64,000 nucleotides of DNA, taken from assembly GCF_964204645.1 (NCBI RefSeq), contig NC_134029.1, forward strand, positions 6,023,001 to 6,087,000. Reading direction: 5' to 3'. Below, piece by piece: positions 52,684 to 62,852 of this stretch. This DNA comes from Tubulanus polymorphus. Lineage: Eukaryota > Nemertea > Palaeonemertea > Tubulaniformes > Tubulanidae. Within the stretch, counting starts at the first letter, position 1. Each line of letters opens with the position of its first letter. The position numbers were made by a program, and so were the translations under genes. The notes under the pieces are model-generated. The model was not told the DNA's origin. It did no database searches and saw only the letters and a program-made list of their open reading frames with translations.

Positions 52684-54897
52684 ATGGCTAATCAGAGCAA
52701 GTCAGATGCATCATTTTCTTCAAACTCGGCGACAAACACTTGCTTGAACTGTACTATTTGCTGCCAGACTTATAAAAGACCGAAAGTTCTTCCTTGCTTG
52801 CACACGTTCTGTGAACAGTGCTTGAACGACTACATTCCGGCGGAAAGTATTTCGGTCACTTGTCCGATTTGTAAGCACCAGTCGATCATACCGGTCGATG
52901 GGGTTTCCGCATTGCAGAGGAACAGCTACATCGAAGGCATAATGAACAGTATGGCTACTCAGCACAGCGACGAAAAGTCGACTTGTTCGACTTGCAAAGA
53001 ACAGGAAATCGTCACTCAGAAATGTGTTCAGTGCTCGACGACATTTTGCGATGGGTGTTCGTCTGCTCATAAACAAAACGAATTAACAAACACGCACGAT
53101 ATCGTAAATATTGATAACGGTCTAGTTGGAAATGGCAATGCTCCATCAGAGGATATCAAATGCCCTATGCACGATGGACAAGCGTTTCATTTCTATTGTA
53201 CATCTTGCGAAACGGCCATATGCGAAAGCTGTTCACAACTCGAACACCAAGAACACGCTTTTATCCCCCTGAAAGAGGCCATCGCAGAACACAAGGCGAC
53301 CTTGGAGTCGCTCTTAACTAATGCAAAGGCCAAAGCTCCTGCAATAAACGCTGCTATCGCAACTGTCGATAATATCTGTAAATCATTGACGAACTCGTTC
53401 AAAACTGCTGAAAACGATACCAACACGTGGTTTGATACGATGTCACAACTGCTTACGCAACGAAAAGCGATGTTGCTGGAAGACTTGAAGTCGGCGTACG
53501 GTGGAAAGGTCGCCGTGTTAAAAAATCAGAAAGACGATCTGTATAAGCTCCTGAATACGATAGACAGTTGTTGCGAGCTGACTACGAACGCTTTAGAACA
53601 CGGCAACGACACGGAAATTATCCTAATCAAAAAAGAAATGGCCGAAAAACTACAAATTTTGGCGACGTCGACCAACAAGAAATTCTTACCGGAGGAAAAT
53701 GATATGTTAATGTTTACCGACACGGATACCGATGACGTCAAGGCCAGTATATCGACGTTCGGTCGCGTGCAGACGAACAGCGCTGTAGCTTTCCAGACGA
53801 CGGCTAGCGGGGATGGGCTGAAACGTTGTTTTACAAATATACAAACGGTTATTACGGTAACAACGAAGGACCGAAACGGGACTTTAGTAGCCGACGGTAG
53901 TGCGGATATCGACGCTGAACTGGTGAGTAACAATGGGGACGTTGTTCCTATAGAAATTGCCGATAATTTGAATGGTACGTATGACATAACGTTTCGTACC
54001 AAAACGGATGGGCGATACCATTTGGATGTGAAATTGTTCGGCCAACCGATACGCGCTTCGCCGTTTAGAATTAAATCTATGCCAATACCGGAGGGTTACC
54101 AAAAAGATCGGTCACCGACTAAGATCCCGCGATCTAGTAGTAGCGTAGCTAAACGAAGTTCGAAAAGGATGTCCAGTTCTGGTCGTTCGCACGGCTCGAA
54201 CCATCGCAAGAGCAACCCGATCGAAGACGACCTCATCGACCGCATCGGTACGAAAGGTCGAAACAAGGGCGAGTTTACAAATCCGCAAGGACTTTGCGCA
54301 TCCGCTGGAAGAATTCTCGTAGCCGATAGTAATAACCAAAATATACAAGTATTCTGCAATAAGGGCGATTTCAAATTTCGTTTCGGTATAAGAGGCCGAA
54401 ACGCCGGTCAGATGCAAAGGCCAACGGGCGTGTTCGTTACTATGTATGGGAACTATGTAGTAGCCGATTACGACAATCGGTGGGTGAGTATTTATAGCCC
54501 GGACGGAAAATACCTAAACAAAATCGGTCAGGGAAAGCTGCTTGGACCTAAAGGAATAACGGTAGACAGGAATGGTCATATCATTGTCGTAGACAATAAA
54601 GCTAGTTGTATTTGCGTGTTCCAATCGAATGGAAAAATGCTGCATAAATTTGGGACGCGCGGCAATGGCGAAAGTCAACTGGCCGGACCACATTACGTAG
54701 CCGTCAATTCGAACAATGATATCATAGTATCTGACTTCCATAACCACTGCATAAAGGTATTCGACAGCGAAGGGAAATTTTTATTTAGTTTCGGTTCCAA
54801 TGGCGAAGGTAACGGTCAGTTCAATGCACCGACAGGGGTCGCTGTGGATTCGCATGGAAATATACTCGTTGCTGATTGGGGGAACTCTAGGATACAG
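52684..54897 (+). CDS. TRIM2/3-like coding exon 1
   Basis: 738 codons ending in phase 0 at GGATACAG|GTATCG. It covers the RING through most of the NHL propeller ([58 protein letters not shown]). Intron retention would add only Val-Ser before a stop and remove the last NHL blade. Confidence 0.95.
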
Positions 54898-55183
54898 GTA
54901 TCGTAAACATTAGTCGTTAATAAAAAAATCCATTAAATTTGGGTCTTGAAGAGGACTGCGGGTAGATAAATATTTTGATTTGTGTCATTTTAAGACAAAC
55001 ACTTAAACAGAAATTGTTTTTATGTTGCAGATTTTTGACAGCTGCGGTTCATTTCTGTCGTATATAAATTCATCTGTCGACCCGTTGTACGGACCGCAGG
55101 GACTAGCCGTGACGTCAGATGGAAATGTCGTAGTCGCCGACTCCGGCAATCATTGTCTTAAAGTTTATAAATATCTGCAATGA
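52684..55183 (+). CDS. TRIM2/TRIM3-like E3 ubiquitin ligase (RING, two B-boxes, coiled coil, filamin, NHL; gene span)
   Basis: Two coding exons (52684-54897 and 55031-55183) give about 788 residues. Order: C3HC4 RING (about 23-64, [20 protein letters not shown]); B-box1-like zinc motif (about 98-135); B-box2 (about 158-200, [13 protein letters not shown]); coiled coil (about 200-330); filamin/ABP280 repeat (about 375-480); a basic Ser-rich linker; and six NHL propeller blades (about 525-788). The C-terminus [13 protein letters not shown]...VYKYLQ closely resembles TRIM2/TRIM3, which act in the cytoplasm, including in neurons, as ubiquitin ligases and cargo adaptors. I chose the ATG at 52684 because a strong acceptor (TTTCATTGCAG, ending 52668) lies just upstream, so the open frame before it is intron. 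A B-box1 is unusual for TRIM2/3. Confidence 0.95.
55031..55183 (+). CDS. TRIM2/3-like coding exon 2
   Basis: Acceptor TATGTTGCAG, 50 codons then TGA. It encodes [20 protein letters not shown] and the last NHL blade [18 protein letters not shown], which closes the propeller. Confidence 0.95.
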   Translation: MFDSCGSFLSYINSSVDPLYGPQGLAVTSDGNVVVADSGNHCLKVYKYLQ

Positions 55184-55655
55184 ATTCCATCAACGGACGG
55201 GGGCTTATGCAACAATACTAGATATATTAGGGATTTTCATAAAAGACTTCATCGAAAAGAATGGAAAGGAAACGCGCGATACGTAGGAATAAGATAACGT
55301 GTGGGCTTCAATGATGTAGTGGGTGAGATGGACTTTAACGAGTGACATTTTTCTAGTCAAAAGGGCTTTCGTCTGGTCAGTACATTACGTACGTCCTTCA
55401 AATGGCTTTTGTAATGCAGATGGAACACTTATTCCACGAATAACTGATTCCATAGTTCGTTGATTAATTCATACATGCTACCTAAATCATACAACAATTT
55501 GTTATCAACTTTGTCTTTTATCTGGCTACGTCTTGACTTTGTATCCGATAGACTGCACTACCAAACATAACCGGTCGTTTCTTCTTACCCGTCGAATTAT
55601 TACGTGAAGTAGTTAAATATATATGAACAAAAGACCGTTCTATTTTTGATAAGGG

Positions 55656-55661
55656 AATAAA
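55656..55661 (+). promoter_or_regulatory. candidate polyadenylation signal of the TRIM gene
   Basis: AATAAA about 470 bp after the stop codon, on the coding strand. Assigned by position only. Confidence 0.4.
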
Positions 55662-56879
55662 GATAGTACGCTATGAATGATAGATGTGCTTATTCAACAA
55701 GAGAAACGTTCACCGTGATTTACGCTGTATAAATGAAATCCATGTATTGATAACGATAATCACTATATATATGCCAAACTTTGCTGCTTCTTATGAAATG
55801 TTGTGATATCTGTGTCAGTACGTCCATTGAAGCTATATGATGGACTACACTTTACTTATTAATTTGTCTTACCACGGAGCTCATCCTTGGTCTTATATAT
55901 GCAAATTTGTGTGTTGTGTTTGCAGTGTGAATGGTTTATCGGACCAAAAGTTCAGGAGTCGCAGAATCGGTGTGTCAACGATCACACCACACCAGGGAAA
56001 TGATATTATCAGCTGGGTATTTCACCACTGATATGATAAGTGGGTTACATCGATTTACACAATCATTATGATGGCTGTGATACCGTTTATTGCTGCTTTA
56101 TCAAATATCTTTTGACGTTGATTAAGTAGAAATCTGATAACCCTCTTGAGCAATTCCCTACCGTATCTAAAAGGATAAAGTTCATGTATCTAAAACCATT
56201 CGCCGTTGAGGTTAAGTAACGGTGGCAGCGTTTGCGTCTTAAGATGTTTTGAACTTGATAGTTTTGTATAAGACCCACTATGTGTAGATCCAATTCAATT
56301 GAATTCAATTCAACAAAAAAACGCCGACTGCAATTCAATCTTATTCAACATACAAATCATTTAGTCAAAGGAAAAATAAATTGACCTGGAGTACAGTGTA
56401 TTCGATCCTACTATTTGACCGTCTGTGTTATTTGAAGAACTATTGTACTGTGACAATTAAAATTGAAGTGCTGTGTTTAGTGTATCTCTGCGGAAGATTT
56501 AGAATCTCTATGGAACTCTGCATCGATGTCAAATACTGTGGGTCTTTTATATACACTATATACGACAAATCTAATGATGATACGAACTTGATTGTACTCA
56601 ATTTGATAATGAACCGATATTTTCTGTGTGTATTATCGATACCGGTAAGGCTGTAGACCTAATCGGTAACTGGTTGATGGTGTATAGTCTACTTAAACAT
56701 GAATGTATGCGTGTAATTCGTTATTTCTGAATTAATGTAAAATGATTTGTAAAAGCATCCATTTCTTCCTTTCATTTGACGTCGGGGTTTTTAGGGATGA
56801 ATTCAAGATGATATATAAGAAATTACCTTTTTTTCTTAGAAAATAACTTTATTTAAGATCGGCCCGACACTTCATTTAT
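55662..56879. other. intergenic DNA between convergent genes
   Basis: No exon recognised. A small palindromic run (CAATTCAATTGAATTCAATT) lies near 56291. Confidence 0.5.
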
Positions 56880-57241
56880 TTACAAGGAAGAATCAGATCT
56901 TCTCGGTGATCCTAAAGCCGCCATCAATGGGTTGGATTTCTTCGGCGACACGTACGCTTTCATACGCTCGTAAAACGATGGTGGAGCGTCGCCAAGGTCA
57001 AGCTGTAGTTCAGAGTTGGTGACCTGTGTATCGGCATCAGTCAGCGAAGTCGAATCAGTTTGTGTGGTCGATACTGAAGTCGAACATGGATATGTATTAC
57101 TGGATGCCTCCGACAGTGCTACGTGAATGGTTTCGGTGAATACCGTATTGACCTCAGGACCGACTTGAACCTCTTCCGAATGAACCTTTTTTATTTCAGT
57201 TTGCGATGACGTACTGACCTTACTTAAAGAGCCATTTAGTT
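56880..57241 (-). CDS. small membrane protein, exon 3 (cytoplasmic tail and stop)
   Basis: Acceptor TTTTTCAG, phase 1, 119 codons then TAA, with an AATAAA hexamer (56875-56880) directly at the stop. The tail carries TNTVFTETIHVALSE and DLGDAPPSFYERMK, followed by basic and Ser-rich residues. Confidence 0.65.
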
Positions 57242-57629
57242 CTGAAAAATGATGTACAATATCGCGGATAACTTCGGATCAAAACAAATGGTTTTTTTAT
57301 ACAATTCTAGGGACTTCTAATTTGTTTACCTGCCCTCTGTTTTTCCAGGAAGGCGACGATGAATCCCGTACAAACTAAGACCACAAAAAGGTCATCTAAT
57401 GCAGTCGATGCCCACGAAAAACACGTAACCATGAAAGATGATATAAGTCTGTGAAAATAATAAGTTCGCATCATGACTAATGCCACATAAATATTATATA
57501 CATGCATCTCTTTTGCCAATCTAATCCGTCCGGAGATTATGATTCGCCAAAATCGACCGTTTTAGAAATGCACGAGTCTATTTACCCGATAATTCCACAT
57601 CCAGCTTCATCATCGACGGATGACACCAT
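56880..57629 (-). CDS. probable small membrane protein with Ser/Thr-rich tail (3 exons), or alternative 3' end of the TNF-receptor gene
   Basis: Three minus-strand exons in matching phase: 57586-57690 (ATG at 57629 in good context, AAAATGG), 57330-57448 and 56880-57241. The model gives about 174 residues: MVSSVDDEAGCGIIG, a hydrophobic stretch ending FMVTCFSW, a TM-like segment LDDLFVVLVCTGFIVAFLEK, then a roughly 120-residue tail rich in Ser, Thr and acidic residues, with PPSFYERMKAYVSPKK near its end. I recognise no family. It lies just downstream of, and on the same strand as, the TNF receptor. The phases do not allow its first exon to join the receptor's last ectodomain exon, although a weak internal acceptor (CATTAG|AT near 57389) would. 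It could be an independent gene or an alternative transmembrane and tail cassette. Confidence 0.5.
57330..57448 (-). CDS. small membrane protein, exon 2 (TM segment)
   Basis: A strong acceptor (TTATTATTTTCACAG) and donor GGCAG|GTAAAC, phase 2 to 1. It encodes LISSFMVTCFSWASTALDDL then FVVLVCTGFIVAFLEKQRA. Confidence 0.6.
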
Positions 57630-57690
57630 TTTGCTTGCCGATACGAATAAAACAGATGTAATTGTTGGATTGTCGTGGGTTGTTAGGTGT
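57586..57690 (-). CDS. small membrane protein, exon 1 (possible start exon)
   Basis: Open across 34 codons, HLTTHDNPTITSVLFVSASK before the Met. Donor ATCGG|GTAAAT, phase 2. The acceptor GGAAACAG is weak, so this may instead be a true first exon with translation from 57629. Confidence 0.4.
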
Positions 57691-57984
57691 CTGTTTCCGA
57701 GGTTATTGATATACACCAACCAAAATTGTATGATGTTATAATCTTTTCTTGTTTAATTCTTTCATATACATGAAATATGTAATTTGAAACAGCTTTAACA
57801 AGGTTCTACAACATCACACTGAAGGGTTTATGTACATCCGATATCTGATTTCAAAGAGATATTCAAAGGAATCGCCTTAAAACCATTTGGTCATAAATTT
57901 TATTTTTAAAAAAGCACGAAAATAACAATAAACATCAAATTTTTACTTTATAATACACGCACTAAAGAAATGATTCTGGTTATT

Positions 57985-58226
57985 TTATACCATACGCAAA
58001 TCATTGCCGTTTGGATCAACTATCTTCGATTTAGCCGATTCGAAATCGTTGCGCTGCTGCATTTTTGTAGTCCGACTTTTCACATTTACAGTTTGCAATG
58101 AATGTCCGTGTAGGATCTTAACGAGAAGCAAAAAAGTAACGCATACGACCATTGTTCCAAGCGCAACACTTCCGGTGATAAATATTTCCGAAACAAAATA
58201 CACCTTTGGATATTCCGACGTCGTAC
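57985..58226 (-). CDS. TNF receptor exon 3 (TM, short tail, stop)
   Basis: Acceptor ATAATGTAG, phase 1, 79 codons then TAA. It encodes TTSEYPKVYFVSEI, a hydrophobic TM ending in LLLVKILHG and a mostly polar tail ending NGNDLRMV. An AATAAA hexamer lies on this strand at 57899-57904. Confidence 0.8.
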
Positions 58227-60898
58227 CTACATTATACACGTTGAATATCAATTAGACTTACAATCATCAAAACAAAAAGGGCTCCGGAATTTCGGTTGAC
58301 GAGTGACTGTAGTGACGGCGCACTAACCCTACTAACTATCGTCCATGCGCGAGACATCATCCAAGTTCGAATCAATGTGTAGCCTAACCTCTCTCGCCAC
58401 ATAGATGAATGTAATATAGATGCAGATTGTATTTGTATTTGAATGTGTATTGCAATTGCCTTTTAAGGTATCTTTAAGAGATTATCATAATCACTATCAT
58501 ATACGTACCGGTATTCATTGCAAGGAAATTGTATTCATTGTCGATAGCAAGGGAAAATGTACTTACTGATTGTATATCCGAGTGTTGGGATGGCTTCTGC
58601 CGCGACGGTCCATTTCCAGTCTTTGCAGTGATGTTTATAGGGTACATTGTCGACGTAACATTTTGTCACATTGAAGCGACTAGCGTCGTTTACCGGACAC
58701 TGTTGACAACGTCTGCACATAAACGCTTCGTTCTCGTAGTATCCTGAAAATGTATTCCTAAGTTGTACTTAGATCCCCGAAAGTTCTTTTTTCGATTTCC
58801 ACTCATTCAAACAAGGGGTACCGGCACTGCTACTGCGGCAATCGAGTATTCCATTTATGGCAGGCGAGGATCCGCCAGGTTCGCTAGTGGTTACTCAGTC
58901 ACCGCGCTCCAATTTCTTCTACATTTCAATGAAATTCGAATCAACTTTTCGCATTGGCAAATCATTTTTGAGTGAAACAATATCATACACTCATTGGGTA
59001 AGTCAATTTTATATCTATTTGATGGTTTGTTTAAAAAATATTTTAATTTGGGAGCCTTAAAATCCAGTTCAAAATTCATTGAAAACGAACTGATTTTCAG
59101 TACCTATAACCGAGTGCATTGTTGCGCCATCTGGTGTGTGCCGGTACCCAAAGCACTTCTGTAAAAATCATGGAATTTGAAATACTAAGAAGAGTCAATA
59201 TGCCAATTACGTTTAGATTTATATTCGTGACTTGAAATATACATTGGTAATCGCTTATCTGGCGACAGATGAGGGAAATTTTAAGGTTTTCATGCATATT
59301 AGTCAGCATGGACATCCGCATGCACTTACGCGCATATCTTTATTACGAGGGGAATCCTATGGCGACTGATAAAAGGCCATACGAATATTTCTCGACAGAA
59401 AAATAATTGCGTCATAACAGATGAATTTCCATCGAAGTGAAAATAAACCTCGTTCAAAATATATATTACACCTAAAATCATTTCGTTATGAAAAAAATCA
59501 ATATTTGCGTCAGTAAAAGTATTCCCGCAATAGAAAATAAACCGCCTTCCTTCAACATCCGGTGACTAAGATATTTTTGCAGTGTAAAAAATGATTTGGG
59601 TTTTTCCGCTGTTGCACGCGTTGCACGTTGTCGATTGCGCAGTACTATGCTGTGGTAACGGCAGGCCTACCGCAACAGCCCTAAGTATATGGACGTTTCG
59701 CATTCTAGATATCGTACTACGCGGCGCGGGGCTGACGCAATTTCAATACCCACCTCATATATACGCGTGAATCAGGGTGACCCAGGTGCGAGCTTTGGTT
59801 TTGGATCCCAAAATAGAAATACGTAGAAATAGATATTTTTGGGTACGACCTAGTTTAATAGCCAAGCCTTACACCTAACAGTCAAACTACCAATCCTGGA
59901 CTACCGTAGATTAATAGAAGGGCCAAAAATAACGGAAACAAGTTGCTTTAGCCGTAGGATAAAAACGAAGACATCTTTTAGTTGATATCCCGTTCACCAC
60001 TCTTCAACATAAACACTATACCGTCCCCCTAGATTTAGTGCATTCAAGCGCCGCAAATGGGGAAACCCGAAATTATTTTTACAGCTAAGAAATCTAAGAC
60101 ATACGAAAACATTTCGACGGAGATGGAATTATTTTTGAAATATATTTCGAAAGCGACTTACTTTTAAATATACCGAAATCATTTTCACTTACGAATTTGA
60201 ATGGAATTATTTATTTGTTATTGAGATTATATTCATATTCACGTAGATATTTTGAAGGCGCTTATTTTGCATAACGAAATCATTTTCGGGTACTGACATA
60301 TTTTGAATGCGATTCTGTTTTCAGAGCGGAATCATTTTCACTTTCGAAAATTTTTCGATGGAATCTATTTCTTATGAAGGAATAATTTTTACTTTACGCA
60401 TATATTTTGATGGGAATTTATTTGTTTTGAAATTGTTTTCGTCAAGAAATGTTTTATGGCCCTTATCAGCCTCCATAGAGTGCCTATGTGCATAAATTTG
60501 TTTGGTTACTAAAAATATAGCTCATATCGTTCTATTGTGGGAGAATGAAACTATTATATGAGAGTCAGATAACAACATACCAGTCGAACAGTCGCCGCAG
60601 ATGGAATTTCGAGTAACCGCGCAGTTTCGCTTGTATCGACGATTCGGGCAGAAACTGCACGGTTTGCACATTTCGTCAGTTGACCACGTGTCCGAGTAGA
60701 AGCCATCGGCGCAGCGTTCGCAATAGGTGTCCGAGAACGGGCCGCACTGTCTCCGTTTCCCGAAGCCTGGCTCGCATATGGTGCACCAGCGGCACGATAG
60801 TGTATTATTATCGTAGAACATATCATCACTAGGACAGGAGTGTTCATTGCCAAAACTACCAGAAATCTGGTCATGATAATTAGATGCATGTAGATCAT
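57985..60898 (-). CDS. TNF-receptor superfamily member without death domain (gene span, 3 exons)
   Basis: This is a type I membrane receptor. Exon 1 (60581-60898) has a signal peptide MIYMHLIIMTRFLVVLA and then TNFR cysteine-rich repeats: CPSDDMFYDNNTLSCRWC, CGPFSDTYCERCADGFYSD and CKPCSFCPNRRYKRNC. Exon 2 (58567-58743) continues with CSTGYYENEAFMCRRCQQCP to the membrane. Exon 3 (57985-58226) holds the TM (FITGSVALGTMVVCVTFLLL) and a tail of about 40 residues. The cysteine spacing matches TNFR16/TROY/EDAR-type repeats. No death domain or clear TRAF-binding motif is visible. The signal peptide and the repeats lie in different frames, offset by one base near 60848. Restoring the frame would put the Ala of the signal peptide directly before NEHSCPSDD. 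This is either an assembly deletion, a broken allele, or a hidden first exon elsewhere. Confidence 0.8.
58567..58743 (-). CDS. TNF receptor exon 2 (last cysteine repeat and stalk)
   Basis: Acceptor TTTTCAG, donor ATCA|GTAAGT, phase 1 to 1, 177 bp. It encodes YYENEAFMCRRCQQCPVN, CYVDNVPYKHHCKDWKW and the juxtamembrane TVAAEAIPTLGYTI. Confidence 0.85.
58744..60580. other. TNF receptor intron 1
   Basis: About 1.8 kb with no further cysteine-repeat exon seen. The flanking exon phases already match. Confidence 0.6.
60581..60898 (-). CDS. TNF receptor exon 1 (signal peptide and first cysteine repeats; apparent frameshift)
   Basis: Donor TCGACTG|GTATGT, phase 1. The cysteine-repeat frame is open upstream to a stop near 60912. 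The signal-peptide frame starts at the ATG 60898-60896. The frames switch at GGCAATGAAC, around 60848. An alternative is an acceptor CATGACCAG at about 60868 with the signal peptide in an unseen upstream exon. Confidence 0.7.
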
Positions 60899-60962
60899 TC
60901 GACTTTTTTCAAGTACGAAATAAATGAGTGCAAAGTGACTACGAATACGTTGTAAGTTAAAT

Positions 60963-61099
60963 CACAGGGGCTCGTGTCAGAGTTGTAGGTACTGTAAAAA
61001 CGATAATCTGTTAATCTAGTGTCTTCAATGTATTGACAGACTCTGGATTAATAGATTATAGTTTTTACAGTACCTTCAACCTTGATACGAGCCCTTGTG
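60963..61099. mobile_element. foldback (near-palindromic) element
   Basis: The arms 60963-61024 and 61038-61099 are reverse complements at nearly 90 percent of positions (core GGTACTGTAAAAAC, ends CACAGGGGCTCG / CACAAGGGCTCG). The centre TCAATGTATTGA also pairs, so almost the whole 137 bp forms one hairpin. It is flanked by AGTTAAAT and AGTTAGAT, a possible 8-bp target duplication with one mismatch. It lies 65 bp upstream of the TNF receptor start codon. Confidence 0.8.
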
Positions 61100-61107
61100 A
61101 GTTAGAT

Positions 61108-62526
61108 GGTTTGAAAGTGAAATAATAATGCTAAATTTAGACATTAGAAACATTGCGGCGTCCTCTTTTGACGTTCTGATGAACTACGGAGGGATTTATC
61201 TTAAATCTTGATCAGAATTGGATCGTGGGATTCGTACCAATACGTCAACATCTGAAATCTTACTTACCAAAACGCAACAGAAGATGCACAAGTCTCCCGC
61301 TATCACGACTATTCCGACCATGATTGAACGATATAAACTCATGGGGAAAACCCAATATGCGTTGCACGCTATTCTTCGATTTGGAAAAATCCCAGTTTCG
61401 TTTCGTTGCTTGCATTAACCAAACGAACCTTATCATCCGAATCCTTTAAATCTTAGATTCTATTGGGTTTAAAAAAAACCATCGCCATTCATAGAAAATA
61501 TCAAATACCGTTGTTAACAAAAAACAAGTCGATTTATTTTTCTTTCATCACATGTGACTTTTTACATAGCAAATTGATACAATAAAAATCAATACATGTA
61601 TAATATATTCACATACATATTGTGTAGATTGTGTAATACTACCGGGAAGAACAAGATATTTTGAGTTAACAAATGTATATCGTATTATTAATAAAACCTC
61701 ATACCCTAAATTAGTAAATTAAAAATAAATTCTCAAACTAATCAAATCAACTAACAAACTTCGCTTAGTACGCACCACTCATTCGGCAGTCGGTTATCAT
61801 TCCAATCAGCGATTTACTGAAATTACCTCACAATCTCAACTTAGTAGTTACAAACTGTCAATTGTTCAATGCTGACCTCTCTTACTTATATACCAATTTT
61901 TTGAGGTGCTAGACAGAACAATGGATAATTGTGCGCAGCAACGTTCTAAAAAGTGCACTAATACGAATAAAGTGTACGCAAACACGTATATAATTCATGC
62001 ATTTTAGTTACTATCTAATTGAAAGGTTTCGTCTTTGTTTAGATACGATCATATTTTACATTCGTATTGCTCCACGCTTGAAACGCAGTGGCGACATCCG
62101 TTTACATGTTGGTGCTGACATACGCAGGCGCCATCTCGTTGACATTCGTTGCAGTTGCGAAGATCGTCCGACTAATCCGGAACGTACGCGCGACGTCGTG
62201 CCTTATATGCATCAAATAAGTCAGGAGGTTTTCTTGTGTTTTTAAGGTCAGTGTTTTTAACGTGTATTAGCTACGAGTGTTATTATTTATTATGCACACT
62301 ACAGCAGAATCCATTTGCCAATTCACTTTAAGCGTTATTCATGCAGTTTTTCAGTTCATTTTTCTGAAATGAAACGGATTGAGTGAATACAACCACCGGC
62401 CACGTGACTAAAGCAACAACATGATCCATCGCAAAATGCAACACGGAAAATATTATGTATCATATCATGTGCGATTGATTCTAGTTTAATTTGGAAATAA
62501 GGTGACAAATTCAAAGGACTAGGTGA
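61108..62526. other. non-coding, nothing recognised
   Basis: AT-rich sequence with short open frames only. Confidence 0.5.
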
Positions 62527-62852
62527 TGTTTTGCCGCCTCCTCGTTTGCCAGGGTTTGATTGCCTCTAACACAAACTCTGGCCGCGAACTCTTCGTTAAT
62601 TGCCCAAGATTTCTTAGGACAGGTTGCCGCTCAGCGGTCACCAGTCTATATATTTAGCCACAAAGATGCGTTGTTTTTCACCGGCAGATTCTTTCCATCA
62701 ATACCACGCATCCGATTGGCTAGATTTATCGACTGACGGTCGATGAGCGGCAAGCAATCTTGGGCGGTGTAATAGACCAATGAAGGGGCTGCAGCACAGG
62801 GTTGTGCTGGTGGTGGCAATCAAACCCTAGCAAACGAAGGTGTGTTTTGCCG
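62527..62852. mobile_element. 306-bp inverted-repeat DNA element with perfect 10-bp target duplication
   Basis: The element 62537-62842 is flanked by TGTTTTGCCG on both sides (62527-62536 and 62843-62852). Its ends, CCTCCTCGTTTGCCAGGG and the reverse complement of the right end CACCTTCGTTTGCTAGGG, run on into a shared TTTGATTGCC. The interior is also palindromic: GCCCAAGATT, TTGCCGCTCA and the TTTAGCC/TCTAGCC blocks recur on the opposite arm. The long terminal inverted repeats and 9-10 bp duplication fit a Mutator-like non-autonomous element. It has no coding content. Confidence 0.85.

Noticed and set aside
52720-54747. Several long minus-strand open frames (up to 158 codons) across the TRIM gene
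   Set aside because: They are antisense shadows of the well-supported plus-strand TRIM2/3-like exon, with no domain content of their own.
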